Shown here one piece after another: positions 7,317-14,582 of a DNA stretch of 64,000 nt (its first letter is position 1; every line of letters starts with the position of its first letter). The position numbers were made by a program, and so were the translations under genes. The notes beneath the pieces were generated by a model. That model saw only the letters and a program-made list of their open reading frames with translations, did no database searches and was not told the origin of the DNA. This DNA is from Actinosynnema sp. ALI-1.44 (GTDB lineage Bacteria > Actinomycetota > Actinomycetes > Mycobacteriales > Pseudonocardiaceae): contig NZ_MTQO01000045.1 of assembly GCF_001984155.1 (NCBI RefSeq), positions 1 to 64,000 on the forward strand, read 5' to 3'.

Positions 7317-9112
7317 CGCCGGTCTCCGTGGTCGCCGATCAGCAACTGGCCCGAGGCCAGCTCCCGGTAGAGCTCGCTGGTGCGGACCAACTCGTCGTGT
7401 GTTCCCGTTGCCGCGAGGATTCCCTGATCCAGCACCATGATCCGGTCGGCCATCCGCACGGTGGAGATCCGGTGCGCGATGATCAGCAACGAGCACTCCG
7501 CTGAGACCTGGTCGATGGCCCGGTTGAGCGCGGTCTCGTTGACCGCGTCGAGTTGGGACGTCGGTTCGTCCAACAGCAACAGGCTCGGCCGAGGCAGCAA
7601 CGCCCGGGCGATCGCGACCCGTTGCCGTTCTCCACCGGAGAGCATCGTGCCGTGCTCGCCCACTTCGGTGTCCAGTCCGTCGGGCAGCCGCCGGACCAGT
7701 TCGGCCAGGTTGACCAGCTCGACAACTCGCTGGACCTCGTCGTCGTCCGCGTCCGGCGCGGCGTAGACGAGGTTCTCCCGCAGCGTGCCGTGCAGCACCG
7801 GGGCGTGCTGTTCCACCAGTCCGATCCGGGCCCGGCAGTCCGCCGGGCTCACTCCGGCCGTGTCGACGCCGTCGAGCAGGATCGTCCCGCGCTCCGGTTG
7901 GTAGAACCGTTCCACCAGTGCGAAGATCGTCGACTTGCCCGCGCCGGACCGCCCGACGATGGCCACCTTGGCCAGTGGCGGCACCTGGAACGAGACATCG
8001 CGCAGCACCGGCCTCTCGTCGTAGCGGAACCGCACGTCGCGCAACTCGAGCACCGTGTCTACACTGTCCTTTTCGGATACCTTGGCGACCTTGCTGACCT
8101 GCTGCTCCACCGGCAGGCGCATCGCGTCGGAGATCCGCTGGAGCGCACCGAGTCCCTTTTGAACGGCACTGGCCGTGTTGAACAAACCCGCTAGCGGGAG
8201 CACGAGGTAAGTCAGGTACAGCAGGAATCCCACCAGGTCGGCGAGCGAGATGGAACCAGCCGACGCGCGGATGCCGCCGACGATGAGCACCAGGATCAGC
8301 GACCCGTTCACCGCGAGTTCGACGGCGGGGCTCACCAGCGCGTTCAACTTCGCCGCTCGGACCCCGGACGCGTAGGCGCCCTCGGCGTGCCGCGTGATCC
8401 GCGCGGTTTCACGGTCCTCGGCCCGGCAGGCTCGCACGGTCCTGACGGCGCCGAGCGCGCGCTCCAGATCGGCGGCCATCACGCCGATCCGGTCCTGGCC
8501 GGTTTCGGTGGCCACCCGGATTCCGCGCAGCACCGTGGAGACGAACACACCCGCGATCACCACCGTGGCGATGACGACGAGGAACAGCACCCAGTCCAGC
8601 CAGATCATCATCGCGACGGCACCGACGACCGCGATGACCCCGGTCGCCGCGTTGACCATGCTGAGAGCGACCACGTCCCGCAGCACAGTGGTGTCCGTGC
8701 TGGTGCGGGAGATCAGGTCGCCCAGTCGTTGCGTGTCGTAGACCCGCAGGCGCAGCCGCAGCAGCCTGGCGATCAGGCCACGACGCAGACTGAGCACTAT
8801 CCCTTCACCGCTGCGTTCCAGCAGGTAGTTCCCCACACTGTCCACAGTGGCCTGAACGATGAACAGGGCGATCAGCCCTGCCAGCAGCAGGCCGATCCCC
8901 TGGCCCGTGCCGGTCGCCTCGATCGTGCGCATGGCGAGCAAAGGTTGCAGCAGCCGGAGCCCGGCGCCGAGCACCGTCAGCGCGATCGCGGCGACGACCG
9001 GCTTGCGGTGGCTGCCGACAGTGCGCAGCAGGTCGCGCAGCCCGACTCGGTGTGGCGCCGGGTCCTCGTCGACGGAGCGTTCCGGCGGGGCCGCCGACGC
9101 CACGGCCGTCAT
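7313..9112 (-). CDS. Lasso peptide ABC exporter (fused membrane and ATPase domains)
   Basis: 599 residues. Six membrane helices occupy roughly residues 35-315, followed by an ATPase domain with Walker A GRSGAGKST (387-395), the signature LSGGERQ (491-497) and Walker B LLLLDEPTS (from about 511). This is the homodimeric type I exporter (lasso D protein) that secretes the mature peptide and usually confers self-immunity. It begins at ATG 9112 with a 4-base overlap with the leader peptidase gene, and ends in a 4-base overlap with the second cyclase, so the whole block is translationally coupled. Confidence 0.93.
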   Translation of the reverse strand: MTAVASAAPPERSVDEDPAPHRVGLRDLLRTVGSHRKPVVAAIALTVLGAGLRLLQPLLAMRTIEATGTGQGIGLLLAGLIALFIVQATVDSVGNYLLERSGEGIVLSLRRGLIARLLRLRLRVYDTQRLGDLISRTSTDTTVLRDVVALSMVNAATGVIAVVGAVAMMIWLDWVLFLVVIATVVIAGVFVSTVLRGIRVATETGQDRIGVMAADLERALGAVRTVRACRAEDRETARITRHAEGAYASGVRAAKLNALVSPAVELAVNGSLILVLIVGGIRASAGSISLADLVGFLLYLTYLVLPLAGLFNTASAVQKGLGALQRISDAMRLPVEQQVSKVAKVSEKDSVDTVLELRDVRFRYDERPVLRDVSFQVPPLAKVAIVGRSGAGKSTIFALVERFYQPERGTILLDGVDTAGVSPADCRARIGLVEQHAPVLHGTLRENLVYAAPDADDDEVQRVVELVNLAELVRRLPDGLDTEVGEHGTMLSGGERQRVAIARALLPRPSLLLLDEPTSQLDAVNETALNRAIDQVSAECSLLIIAHRISTVRMADRIMVLDQGILAATGTHDELVRTSELYRELASGQLLIGDHGDRR

Positions 9113-9546
9113 GGTCCGACGCCCCGTCCGTTCGTGGGCGCGACGCTCATCAACACCCGGAAGTAGCCAGGCTGGAACGACTCATCGACAGCCCGACCCT
9201 CAGCCTCTACCCACGCGTGTGCGTAGAAGGGCTCAGCTCGCACTCCCACGCACCAGGTCGGCCACGTGCCCCGGACCCGGCACAGCAGTGCCGTGGCGAT
9301 CGACCGGGGCACGCACCCCTGGCCCGCGCACACCACGCTCGTCGCGACCACGGCGGCCCTGGCCGCCTTCGCCTGCTCGTAGCCGGCCGGCCGTGCACCC
9401 ATGCGAACGACATCGAGCAGCTTCCGGATGCGGTGCGGCGGGAGCTTGCCGACCAGCCTCGCCAGGCCGACGAACGGCTTGGCAGCCAGGCGCCGGGACA
9501 GTGACACCGAACCGCGATCGCGGTGGATCACCAGTGGTGTGCTCAC
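9109..9546 (-). CDS. Lasso peptide leader peptidase (B2, transglutaminase-like)
   Basis: 145 residues from GTG 9546. The catalytic triad of the B2 cysteine protease family is visible: Cys78 in GQGCVPRS, His110 in YAHAWVE, and Asp121 in AVDESF. B2 proteins cut the leader from the precursor after the RRE protein has delivered it, normally two residues after the conserved Thr. The stand-alone B1 plus B2 arrangement is the actinobacterial form; proteobacteria have a fused B. The start codon overlaps the stop of the B1 gene by four bases (GTGA). Confidence 0.93.
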   Translation of the reverse strand: MSTPLVIHRDRGSVSLSRRLAAKPFVGLARLVGKLPPHRIRKLLDVVRMGARPAGYEQAKAARAAVVATSVVCAGQGCVPRSIATALLCRVRGTWPTWCVGVRAEPFYAHAWVEAEGRAVDESFQPGYFRVLMSVAPTNGRGVGP

Positions 9547-9797
9547 GAGATCACCAATCCGGCTGCCCGCAGATCCGCCACCAGTGCCATGACGTCCTTC
9601 CCGGCCCGTTCACCGTCCACATCGAACTGTTCGGTGAGTGCGCGCACCGCCTGGTCCGGCGTGCCGCCGTCGAGCAGGGTGCGCAGCGCGAGGGCGCCGC
9701 TCGGGTTGAGCTGGAAGTACTCGCCGGCACGTTCGTCCAGCAGCACCACGTTGTCCTCGGATTCCGCGATGGATACGTTATCGCGCAGTCGCAGCAT
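9543..9797 (-). CDS. Lasso peptide RRE protein (B1, PqqD-like)
   Basis: 84 residues from ATG 9797, preceded by AAAGGAA. It is a PqqD-like RiPP recognition element: a beta-strand start (MLRLRDNVSIAESEDNVVLLDERAGEYFQLN), then three helices and an AGLVIS end. The typical D-x-x-x-G-x-Y-x-x-L-N motif is present as DERAGEYFQLN. B1 proteins bind the YxxPxLxxxGxF segment of the leader and present the precursor to B2 and C. The gene starts 20 bases inside the end of the upstream cyclase gene. Confidence 0.92.
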   Translation of the reverse strand: MLRLRDNVSIAESEDNVVLLDERAGEYFQLNPSGALALRTLLDGGTPDQAVRALTEQFDVDGERAGKDVMALVADLRAAGLVIS

Positions 9798-11661
9798 TTC
9801 CGCGTTCCTTTCCGGTGGTGGCCCGTTCGGCTGCTCGCAGCCAGAGTTCGACGGCCACCGTGTCCAGCACGGCGGGCTGGTTCACGTCGTGGGGATCGGG
9901 CTGGGTACAGGCCGCGCGCAGCCGATCGGCGTCGACCAGCCCGTGCTTGGCCAGCCGTGAGTCCTCCCACAGAGCGAGCACATCCGCGCGATACCGCCGA
10001 AACCCCTGGTACTCGTCGATCGTCGGGGTGCCCTTGGTGTTGCGCCGCAGCAGGTGGTCGGGCATCACTCCGCGCATCGCGGCGAGGGTCAGCGGTTTGA
10101 ACCGCCATGGCGTGATGCGCTCGTGTTCGCGCACCGCCAGGCCCGCCTCCACCACCCGGTCGTCGAAGAACGGAGCGTCGTAGCGGACGCCGGTCCTGGC
10201 GATCACGCTCGCCAGGACGCGGTGCATCCCGGAGGTGCGCCGCAGACCGTGCACCGAGCCGTGTTGGCCGCGGGAGCCGGCCAAGGGCCGCGCTCCGGCG
10301 GCGGCCTCGACGATTCGCGTTCGGGCCGCGTGTTCGGCGTGCGCGGTGGCGTACGGCGGCAGCCGCGGCGGCAAGTCCCATTCCAGCGGCGGATACGTCT
10401 CGGAGATGAGCGGCCCGGTCAGGTCTCGTGCGCTGTCCGCGAGCCATGCGCCATACGGACGGCGGTCGGCGAGCGCCCGCACGGTCGGCAGCAGCGGCCA
10501 GCGGAACAGCGATCGGTAGGCACGCAGGTAATGCGCGGCCAGCAACGGGCGCTTGCGCACGAGCGTGTGCATGAACCCCGGCCAGCCCTGGACGACCTCG
10601 TCGCCGCCGGATCCGGTCAGGTGGATCCGGGACGCGGTCGCGGCCATCCGGCGACCCAGTTCCAGGATCAACTCGATCTGGAAGGCGTTCGGGAACGGCT
10701 GCTCCAACGGCACCCGCACGTCGAGCAGTCCGGCCACCGGCAGGGGCAGCCCGTCCGAGGCCATCACTTCGTGCCGTACGCCGGGTAGTTCGGCCGCGGC
10801 GCGTTCGGCCCACACCGTGTCGTCGCTGCTCTCGTCCCGGAACACACGGGTGAACGCGGTCAGTTCGACGTCCGCGCGGGCGGCCAGGAAACAGATCGGC
10901 GTGGAGTCGAGTCCACCGGACAGATCGCAGCTCACCAACCCACCCGCCCGAGTCCGCACCGCCACCGCGGTGCTCAGCGCGTCTCGCAGCTTCGCCGCGC
11001 CCTCGGCCAACGAGAGCTCCGGCTCGGGCGGATGCCACCATCGCACAGTCCGGCTCGCCGTACCGTTCTCCACAAGCAAGTAGCTGTCCGCGGGCACCGT
11101 TTCGACGCCGTGCCACGGGCACACTTCGTCCAGCGGGTGCGGCGGAAGTGTCAGCAGACAGGTGTCCAGCCACCGCTGGCTGATCCCGGCACCGGTCGCG
11201 GTGGCCAGCAGCCGCGCGTGATCGGCGGCCACCGTCACCCCGGAAACCCTGGTGTGGAAGACCTTCCGCAGACCGGAGGCACTGCCTTGGACCCGCAGCC
11301 GTCCGGCGACGACCGCGATGAGGTGGAAACTGCCCGGCAGGGTGAGCGCCAGCCGGTCGAGGTCGGCCGGGGTACGGACGCGGGCGGCGGCTTTGGCCAG
11401 CTCGGCGGCGGTGATCGGGCAGTGGCCCACGATCGCCAGCCGGGTGTCGCCTGCCTCGGCGAGCACGACTTCCTCGTCCGGCCACTGGCCGACGAGCCAC
11501 GGCCGGGTGGAGGGGTACGACACGGTCCGGTTGGCGTGCGCGCCCGTCAATCCAGCCGCGGCGTGCGCGGCCGGGTGGTCGGGAAGGACCGCGAACCACG
11601 TCTCACCGCGGCCGTGCAGGGCGTTCTCGGGCCGGGTGTCACGGGAATCGGCTTCGTACAC
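9778..11661 (-). CDS. Lasso peptide cyclase (asparagine synthetase-like C protein)
   Basis: 627 residues from GTG 11661. This start is chosen because GAGGAAGGA sits about eight bases upstream; an ATG at 11739 would add a Trp/Arg-rich leader not seen in the paralogue. The N-terminal glutaminase-like domain starts at GETWFAVLPD. The synthetase domain has the PP-loop SGGLDS (248-253) and GGDEV (GSGGDEVVQGW). It activates the ring-forming acidic side chain with ATP and joins it to the N-terminal amine of the core. It directly follows the precursor gene, so it is the likelier partner of that precursor. Confidence 0.92.
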   Translation of the reverse strand: MYEADSRDTRPENALHGRGETWFAVLPDHPAAHAAAGLTGAHANRTVSYPSTRPWLVGQWPDEEVVLAEAGDTRLAIVGHCPITAAELAKAAARVRTPADLDRLALTLPGSFHLIAVVAGRLRVQGSASGLRKVFHTRVSGVTVAADHARLLATATGAGISQRWLDTCLLTLPPHPLDEVCPWHGVETVPADSYLLVENGTASRTVRWWHPPEPELSLAEGAAKLRDALSTAVAVRTRAGGLVSCDLSGGLDSTPICFLAARADVELTAFTRVFRDESSDDTVWAERAAAELPGVRHEVMASDGLPLPVAGLLDVRVPLEQPFPNAFQIELILELGRRMAATASRIHLTGSGGDEVVQGWPGFMHTLVRKRPLLAAHYLRAYRSLFRWPLLPTVRALADRRPYGAWLADSARDLTGPLISETYPPLEWDLPPRLPPYATAHAEHAARTRIVEAAAGARPLAGSRGQHGSVHGLRRTSGMHRVLASVIARTGVRYDAPFFDDRVVEAGLAVREHERITPWRFKPLTLAAMRGVMPDHLLRRNTKGTPTIDEYQGFRRYRADVLALWEDSRLAKHGLVDADRLRAACTQPDPHDVNQPAVLDTVAVELWLRAAERATTGKERGNAATAR

Positions 11662-11785
11662 GAAAAGTCCTTCCTCGGCTGCGTCTTTCCCACGGCGTCT
11701 TGCACAGCGAACCGCGGCGAGCCAGGGCATCCATGGCAACCCTGACTCGCCGAGGTCTTCGTCAACACATGGGAATCACTTCACG

Positions 11786-11905
11786 TCACGGGAACCAACG
11801 GCCCTGGACGTTGTCCCTCGGACCCTTCCGGTCACCAATACCCGTGCGCTCGCTGAAGGAGCCAGCACGAACCAGAACCGGCGTCTCGTAGACACGCTTC
11901 TGCAT
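11786..11905 (-). CDS. Lasso peptide precursor (leader plus 17-18-residue core)
   Basis: A 39-residue ORF from ATG 11905, preceded by GGGAGGGAAAGGAA. The leader holds the exact YxxPxLxxxGxF recognition motif (YETPVLVRAGSF, residues 6-17) and a Thr at 21. If Thr is at -2, as in most lasso precursors, the core is IGDRKGPRDNVQGRWFP. Its Asp31 is then position 9, giving a nine-residue ring and a tail NVQGRWFP. A cut one residue later, before Gly24, would put Asp at position 8. Longer in-frame starts exist up to 11992 but lack a good ribosome site. The gap to the cyclase gene is 124 bases. Confidence 0.9.
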   Translation of the reverse strand: MQKRVYETPVLVRAGSFSERTGIGDRKGPRDNVQGRWFP

Positions 11906-12279
11906 TTCCTTTCCCTCCCCTCCACGAAAGAGCTCTGCGATCCCTGATACATCGGCACCCCGGGCAGAACCACTGCACAGCATGAACTCCAATGGTCACA
12001 AGACAGACCTCGATGCTCGCAACGTTCCGGAACGTTCCACGCCGGTGACGACGGAAAACGGCGACGACACGGAACGACTCGTGAGACGCGGTTCCCCATC
12101 GCGTTCAACCGTGATACTACGGGAGTGGATTGCGACGGATGGGTCAGCGGTGGCCGCGTTCGGCCGATTTACTTGCTAACCCGGAGTACCGTATGAAGAG
12201 CTGGTTCCGTTGTGGCGCAAGCCAAACGTCTGTAACAACGTGATCGGTCTGAAAAGTGCGACATGCCAAGGGGAGAGCA
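11906..12279. other. Divergent control region of the lasso operon
   Basis: 374 bases between the lasso precursor gene (leftward) and a HTH regulator gene (rightward). No second precursor-like ORF with a YxxPxL motif was found on either strand. The region contains the perfect 16-base palindrome at 12021-12036. It is somewhat less GC-rich than its surroundings, as expected for promoters. Confidence 0.55.
12021..12036. promoter_or_regulatory. 16-base perfect palindrome, candidate operator
   Basis: AACGTTCCGGAACGTT is its own reverse complement and lies about 116 bases upstream of the precursor start and 244 bases upstream of the facing HTH gene. A perfect palindrome of this length in an intergenic region is a good candidate binding site for a dimeric regulator. 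The protein that would bind it is not known; the neighbouring HTH protein is the first guess. Confidence 0.4.
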
Positions 12280-12789
12280 GTGGATCGTCCACACTGGAAG
12301 CCATTGCCAGCTGATACGCGGGACGCGGCGGTGAATCTGGCCCGGTATATGCGTTCGTTACTGGACCAACACAGCCTGAGCCTGCGGAAACTGGCAGGCG
12401 ATGACGAAGTGCACTACAGCCTGACCACACTGCATCGGTACTTCTCGGGGCGGGCTTTACCGCCCCGGCATCTGGTCGAACTGATATCCCGCCGGTGCGG
12501 TGGCGACCTGTGCGAGATGTCCGAGTTGCACGACCGGGCACGTCGGGAGGGATCGAATTCCGGCGATCTTCAACTTCGGGTGGCGGTCAGCTCGGACGAC
12601 GCCGACTCCGGCGGTACCGGACTTTCCACGAGCGTTCCGGTCGACCCGCTCACCAGGAGCCTGTCCTTGCGGCTCACCTTCCACTTCGACGGCACCACGC
12701 CGGACGACGCCGCCGACATTCTCTCAGGCCGCCGGGCCGGGCACGCGCGCGTCGAACCCGTGCTGGATCCCCCGTACTCCTCGGCATAG
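12280..12789 (+). CDS. HTH (XRE-like) DNA-binding regulator
   Basis: 169 residues from GTG 12280, with AAGGGGAGA just upstream; an earlier GTG at 12256 has no such site. The N-terminal 75 residues look like a Cro/CI-type domain common in actinomycetes: LARYMRSLLDQHSLSLRKLAG, then YSLTTLHRYFSGRALPPRHLVELISRRCGG. The rest (from about residue 80) is Asp/Ser/Thr-rich with no recognised domain. It faces the lasso operon across a 374-base region and is a plausible regulator of it, but this is inference. Confidence 0.75.
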   Translation: MDRPHWKPLPADTRDAAVNLARYMRSLLDQHSLSLRKLAGDDEVHYSLTTLHRYFSGRALPPRHLVELISRRCGGDLCEMSELHDRARREGSNSGDLQLRVAVSSDDADSGGTGLSTSVPVDPLTRSLSLRLTFHFDGTTPDDAADILSGRRAGHARVEPVLDPPYSSA

Positions 12790-12967
12790 CCGCTCAGGCT
12801 GAAGATCCGCGTCGGACACCGGCGAAATTCGGATCACCGTCCCCATGATCTTGTGCGCGGTCACCGGACCTGCGGCGCGAGAAGGTTTTCCTCTTCTTCG
12901 TTGGGTCGCACTCAACGAAATGGACGACTCGCAGCGTGTGGGGTGTGACGAGCTGGAAGGGGTGGCC

Positions 12968-13456
12968 GTGACGTTCGAAGAATTCGCCGAGACCCGGACG
13001 CCGGGCCTGCTGCGCTACGCCATCGTGCTGACGTGCGACCGGCATCTGGCCGAGGATATCGTCCAGGAGGTTCTTGTACGGGTGTTCCGCAAGTGGAAAC
13101 GCATCAGCGCGTTGGATCTGCCGGAGACGTACGTCCGGCGCATGATCACCAACGAGTTCCTGTCGTGGCGCAGGCGCAAGGCGTCGACGGACGTGCCTTT
13201 CTCACCGGAGGCGATCGCCGAACTCGGCCTGGCGGCGGGTGACTCCGCGTCCCGGTACGACGAACGCGACATGCTGCTTCGTGACATTGCGACATTGCCA
13301 CGTAAACAAAGGGCAGTACTGGTGCTTCGCTATTTCTGCGACCTCCCGGACGAGCAGATCGCCGAGTCGCTCGACTGCGGCGTGACAACCGTGCGCAGTC
13401 ACGCGTCGAGAGCCCTGGCCACCTTGCGAATCACGCCGACGCCGAGCCAAGTCTGA
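12968..13456 (+). CDS. ECF sigma factor (SigE-family, actinobacterial type)
   Basis: 162 residues from GTG 12968, with GGAAGGGG ahead of it and the family opening VTFEEFAETRTPGLLRYA. Region 2 is seen in AEDIVQEVLVRVFRKW, and region 4 in LPRKQRAVLVLRYFCDLPDEQIAESLDCGVTTVRSHASRAL (given here as the stretch around residues 108-148). It would direct RNA polymerase to a specific promoter set. The next gene, 8 bases downstream, encodes a one-TM protein likely to be its partner. Upstream in-frame codons add a poorly conserved leader and are not used. Confidence 0.88.
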   Translation: MTFEEFAETRTPGLLRYAIVLTCDRHLAEDIVQEVLVRVFRKWKRISALDLPETYVRRMITNEFLSWRRRKASTDVPFSPEAIAELGLAAGDSASRYDERDMLLRDIATLPRKQRAVLVLRYFCDLPDEQIAESLDCGVTTVRSHASRALATLRITPTPSQV

Positions 13457-13464
13457 GGAACGCG

Positions 13465-14469
13465 ATGAACACTGAAGAACTGATCAAGCAGGCGTTCACC
13501 CGCCAGGCCGAGAGTGCCGGGGACCACCGCGAGGTACTGACCGAGGTCTACAAAGCAACCGCCCGGCGCCGGATTGGCGGGTGGACGATCGGCCTCATCA
13601 GTGCGGGCGTGGCGGCGGTGGTCGTCGCCCCCATCGTGCTGTTCTCGGGTGGGCGGCCCGACGGGGCCGCGCCCGCCGATTCCACTGCGACAACGCTGCC
13701 GCTGCCGCCGGCACCGAAGGATTCGGCCAAACACGCGGGCGAGGACGTGATCATGCTTCGGTACCAGCCGAGTTGGTTGCCGGAAGGCGCATACGAATCA
13801 GGCCGTTCCTTCGCCGGCCGTGGCTCACTGGCACGGACCTGGAATCTGCCAGGAGGCGGCGAGGGCAGGCACAAATCGGTCACCCTCTCCCTGGTGAACC
13901 AAGCTCCACTGCCCGCGGAAGGCAAAACGGTCGACATCAACGGCGTCACCGGCAAAGTGGTCACGGACCACCTGACAACCTTCGTGGCATGGATGCCCAC
14001 ACCCGGCGAACGCCTCTCGGTGAGCATTCTGGGAACGGGCGACGTCACGGAAACCGTGCTGCGGATCGCACGCTCGGTCAACCACGACGGGAACGCCGAG
14101 TACGAGTGGCCCCTCGCATTCGACTGGCTGCCGAACCAGGCCCAGCCGAGCGGATTCAACATTTCCGGCAGCAGCCCGAATGACGTGGATGTGTCGGTCA
14201 GCGCCGACTTCACCACGCAGCCACACGGACAGGACGCCATCTGGGCGGACATCGGCCCGTTGCCGGAGCCACCGGAAGGCGAATCAGTGACTGTGCGCGG
14301 CAAGCAGGGCTTCTTCATCCCCGGTGAATCGAGCGGCGAAATCGACGTGGAACTCGAACCGAACCGATGGCTGCGGGTCAGCGGCCCGCTGTCACGAGAG
14401 GATCTGGTCAAGGTGGTCGACTCGATCAAGATCGGCCCGTTGCACTACCCGTGGCTCGGCACGCGCTGA
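13465..14469 (+). CDS. Membrane protein paired with the ECF sigma factor (possible anti-sigma)
   Basis: 334 residues. A cytoplasmic N-terminus of about 38 residues (MNTEELIKQAFTRQAES...) precedes one membrane helix (about residues 39-60, WTIGLISAGVAAVVVAPIVLF). A Pro/Thr linker and a 250-residue extracytoplasmic domain of unknown fold follow. The gene lies 8 bases after the sigma gene. The layout matches the second gene of many actinobacterial SigE-family operons, where the short N-terminus restrains the sigma factor. No zinc-binding HxxxCxxC is present, so it is not a ZAS-type anti-sigma factor. Confidence 0.7.
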   Translation: MNTEELIKQAFTRQAESAGDHREVLTEVYKATARRRIGGWTIGLISAGVAAVVVAPIVLFSGGRPDGAAPADSTATTLPLPPAPKDSAKHAGEDVIMLRYQPSWLPEGAYESGRSFAGRGSLARTWNLPGGGEGRHKSVTLSLVNQAPLPAEGKTVDINGVTGKVVTDHLTTFVAWMPTPGERLSVSILGTGDVTETVLRIARSVNHDGNAEYEWPLAFDWLPNQAQPSGFNISGSSPNDVDVSVSADFTTQPHGQDAIWADIGPLPEPPEGESVTVRGKQGFFIPGESSGEIDVELEPNRWLRVSGPLSREDLVKVVDSIKIGPLHYPWLGTR

Positions 14470-14483
14470 TCTCATCACCCCGG

Positions 14484-14515
14484 AAGCGCAGGTCAATCGA
14501 GATTGACCTGCGCTT
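14484..14515 (+). terminator. Hairpin terminator after the sigma/membrane-protein pair
   Basis: The arms AAGCGCAGGTCAAT and ATTGACCTGCGCTT pair perfectly over 14 bases around a CGAG loop, 15 bases after the stop codon, and are followed by a TC-rich stretch. It should end the sigma operon before the acyl-CoA synthetase gene. Confidence 0.7.
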
Positions 14516-14582
14516 TCGGCATCACCCGCGGGGCTGTTCGGTCGTTGGGTCTGTGTCGACCTCGCTGACAGGAGGCCTGTCC

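Noticed and set aside
11993-12279. Possible second lasso precursor in the control region
   Set aside because: Both strands were read; no ORF has a YxxPxL leader or a ring-forming acid at positions 7-9 after a small residue.
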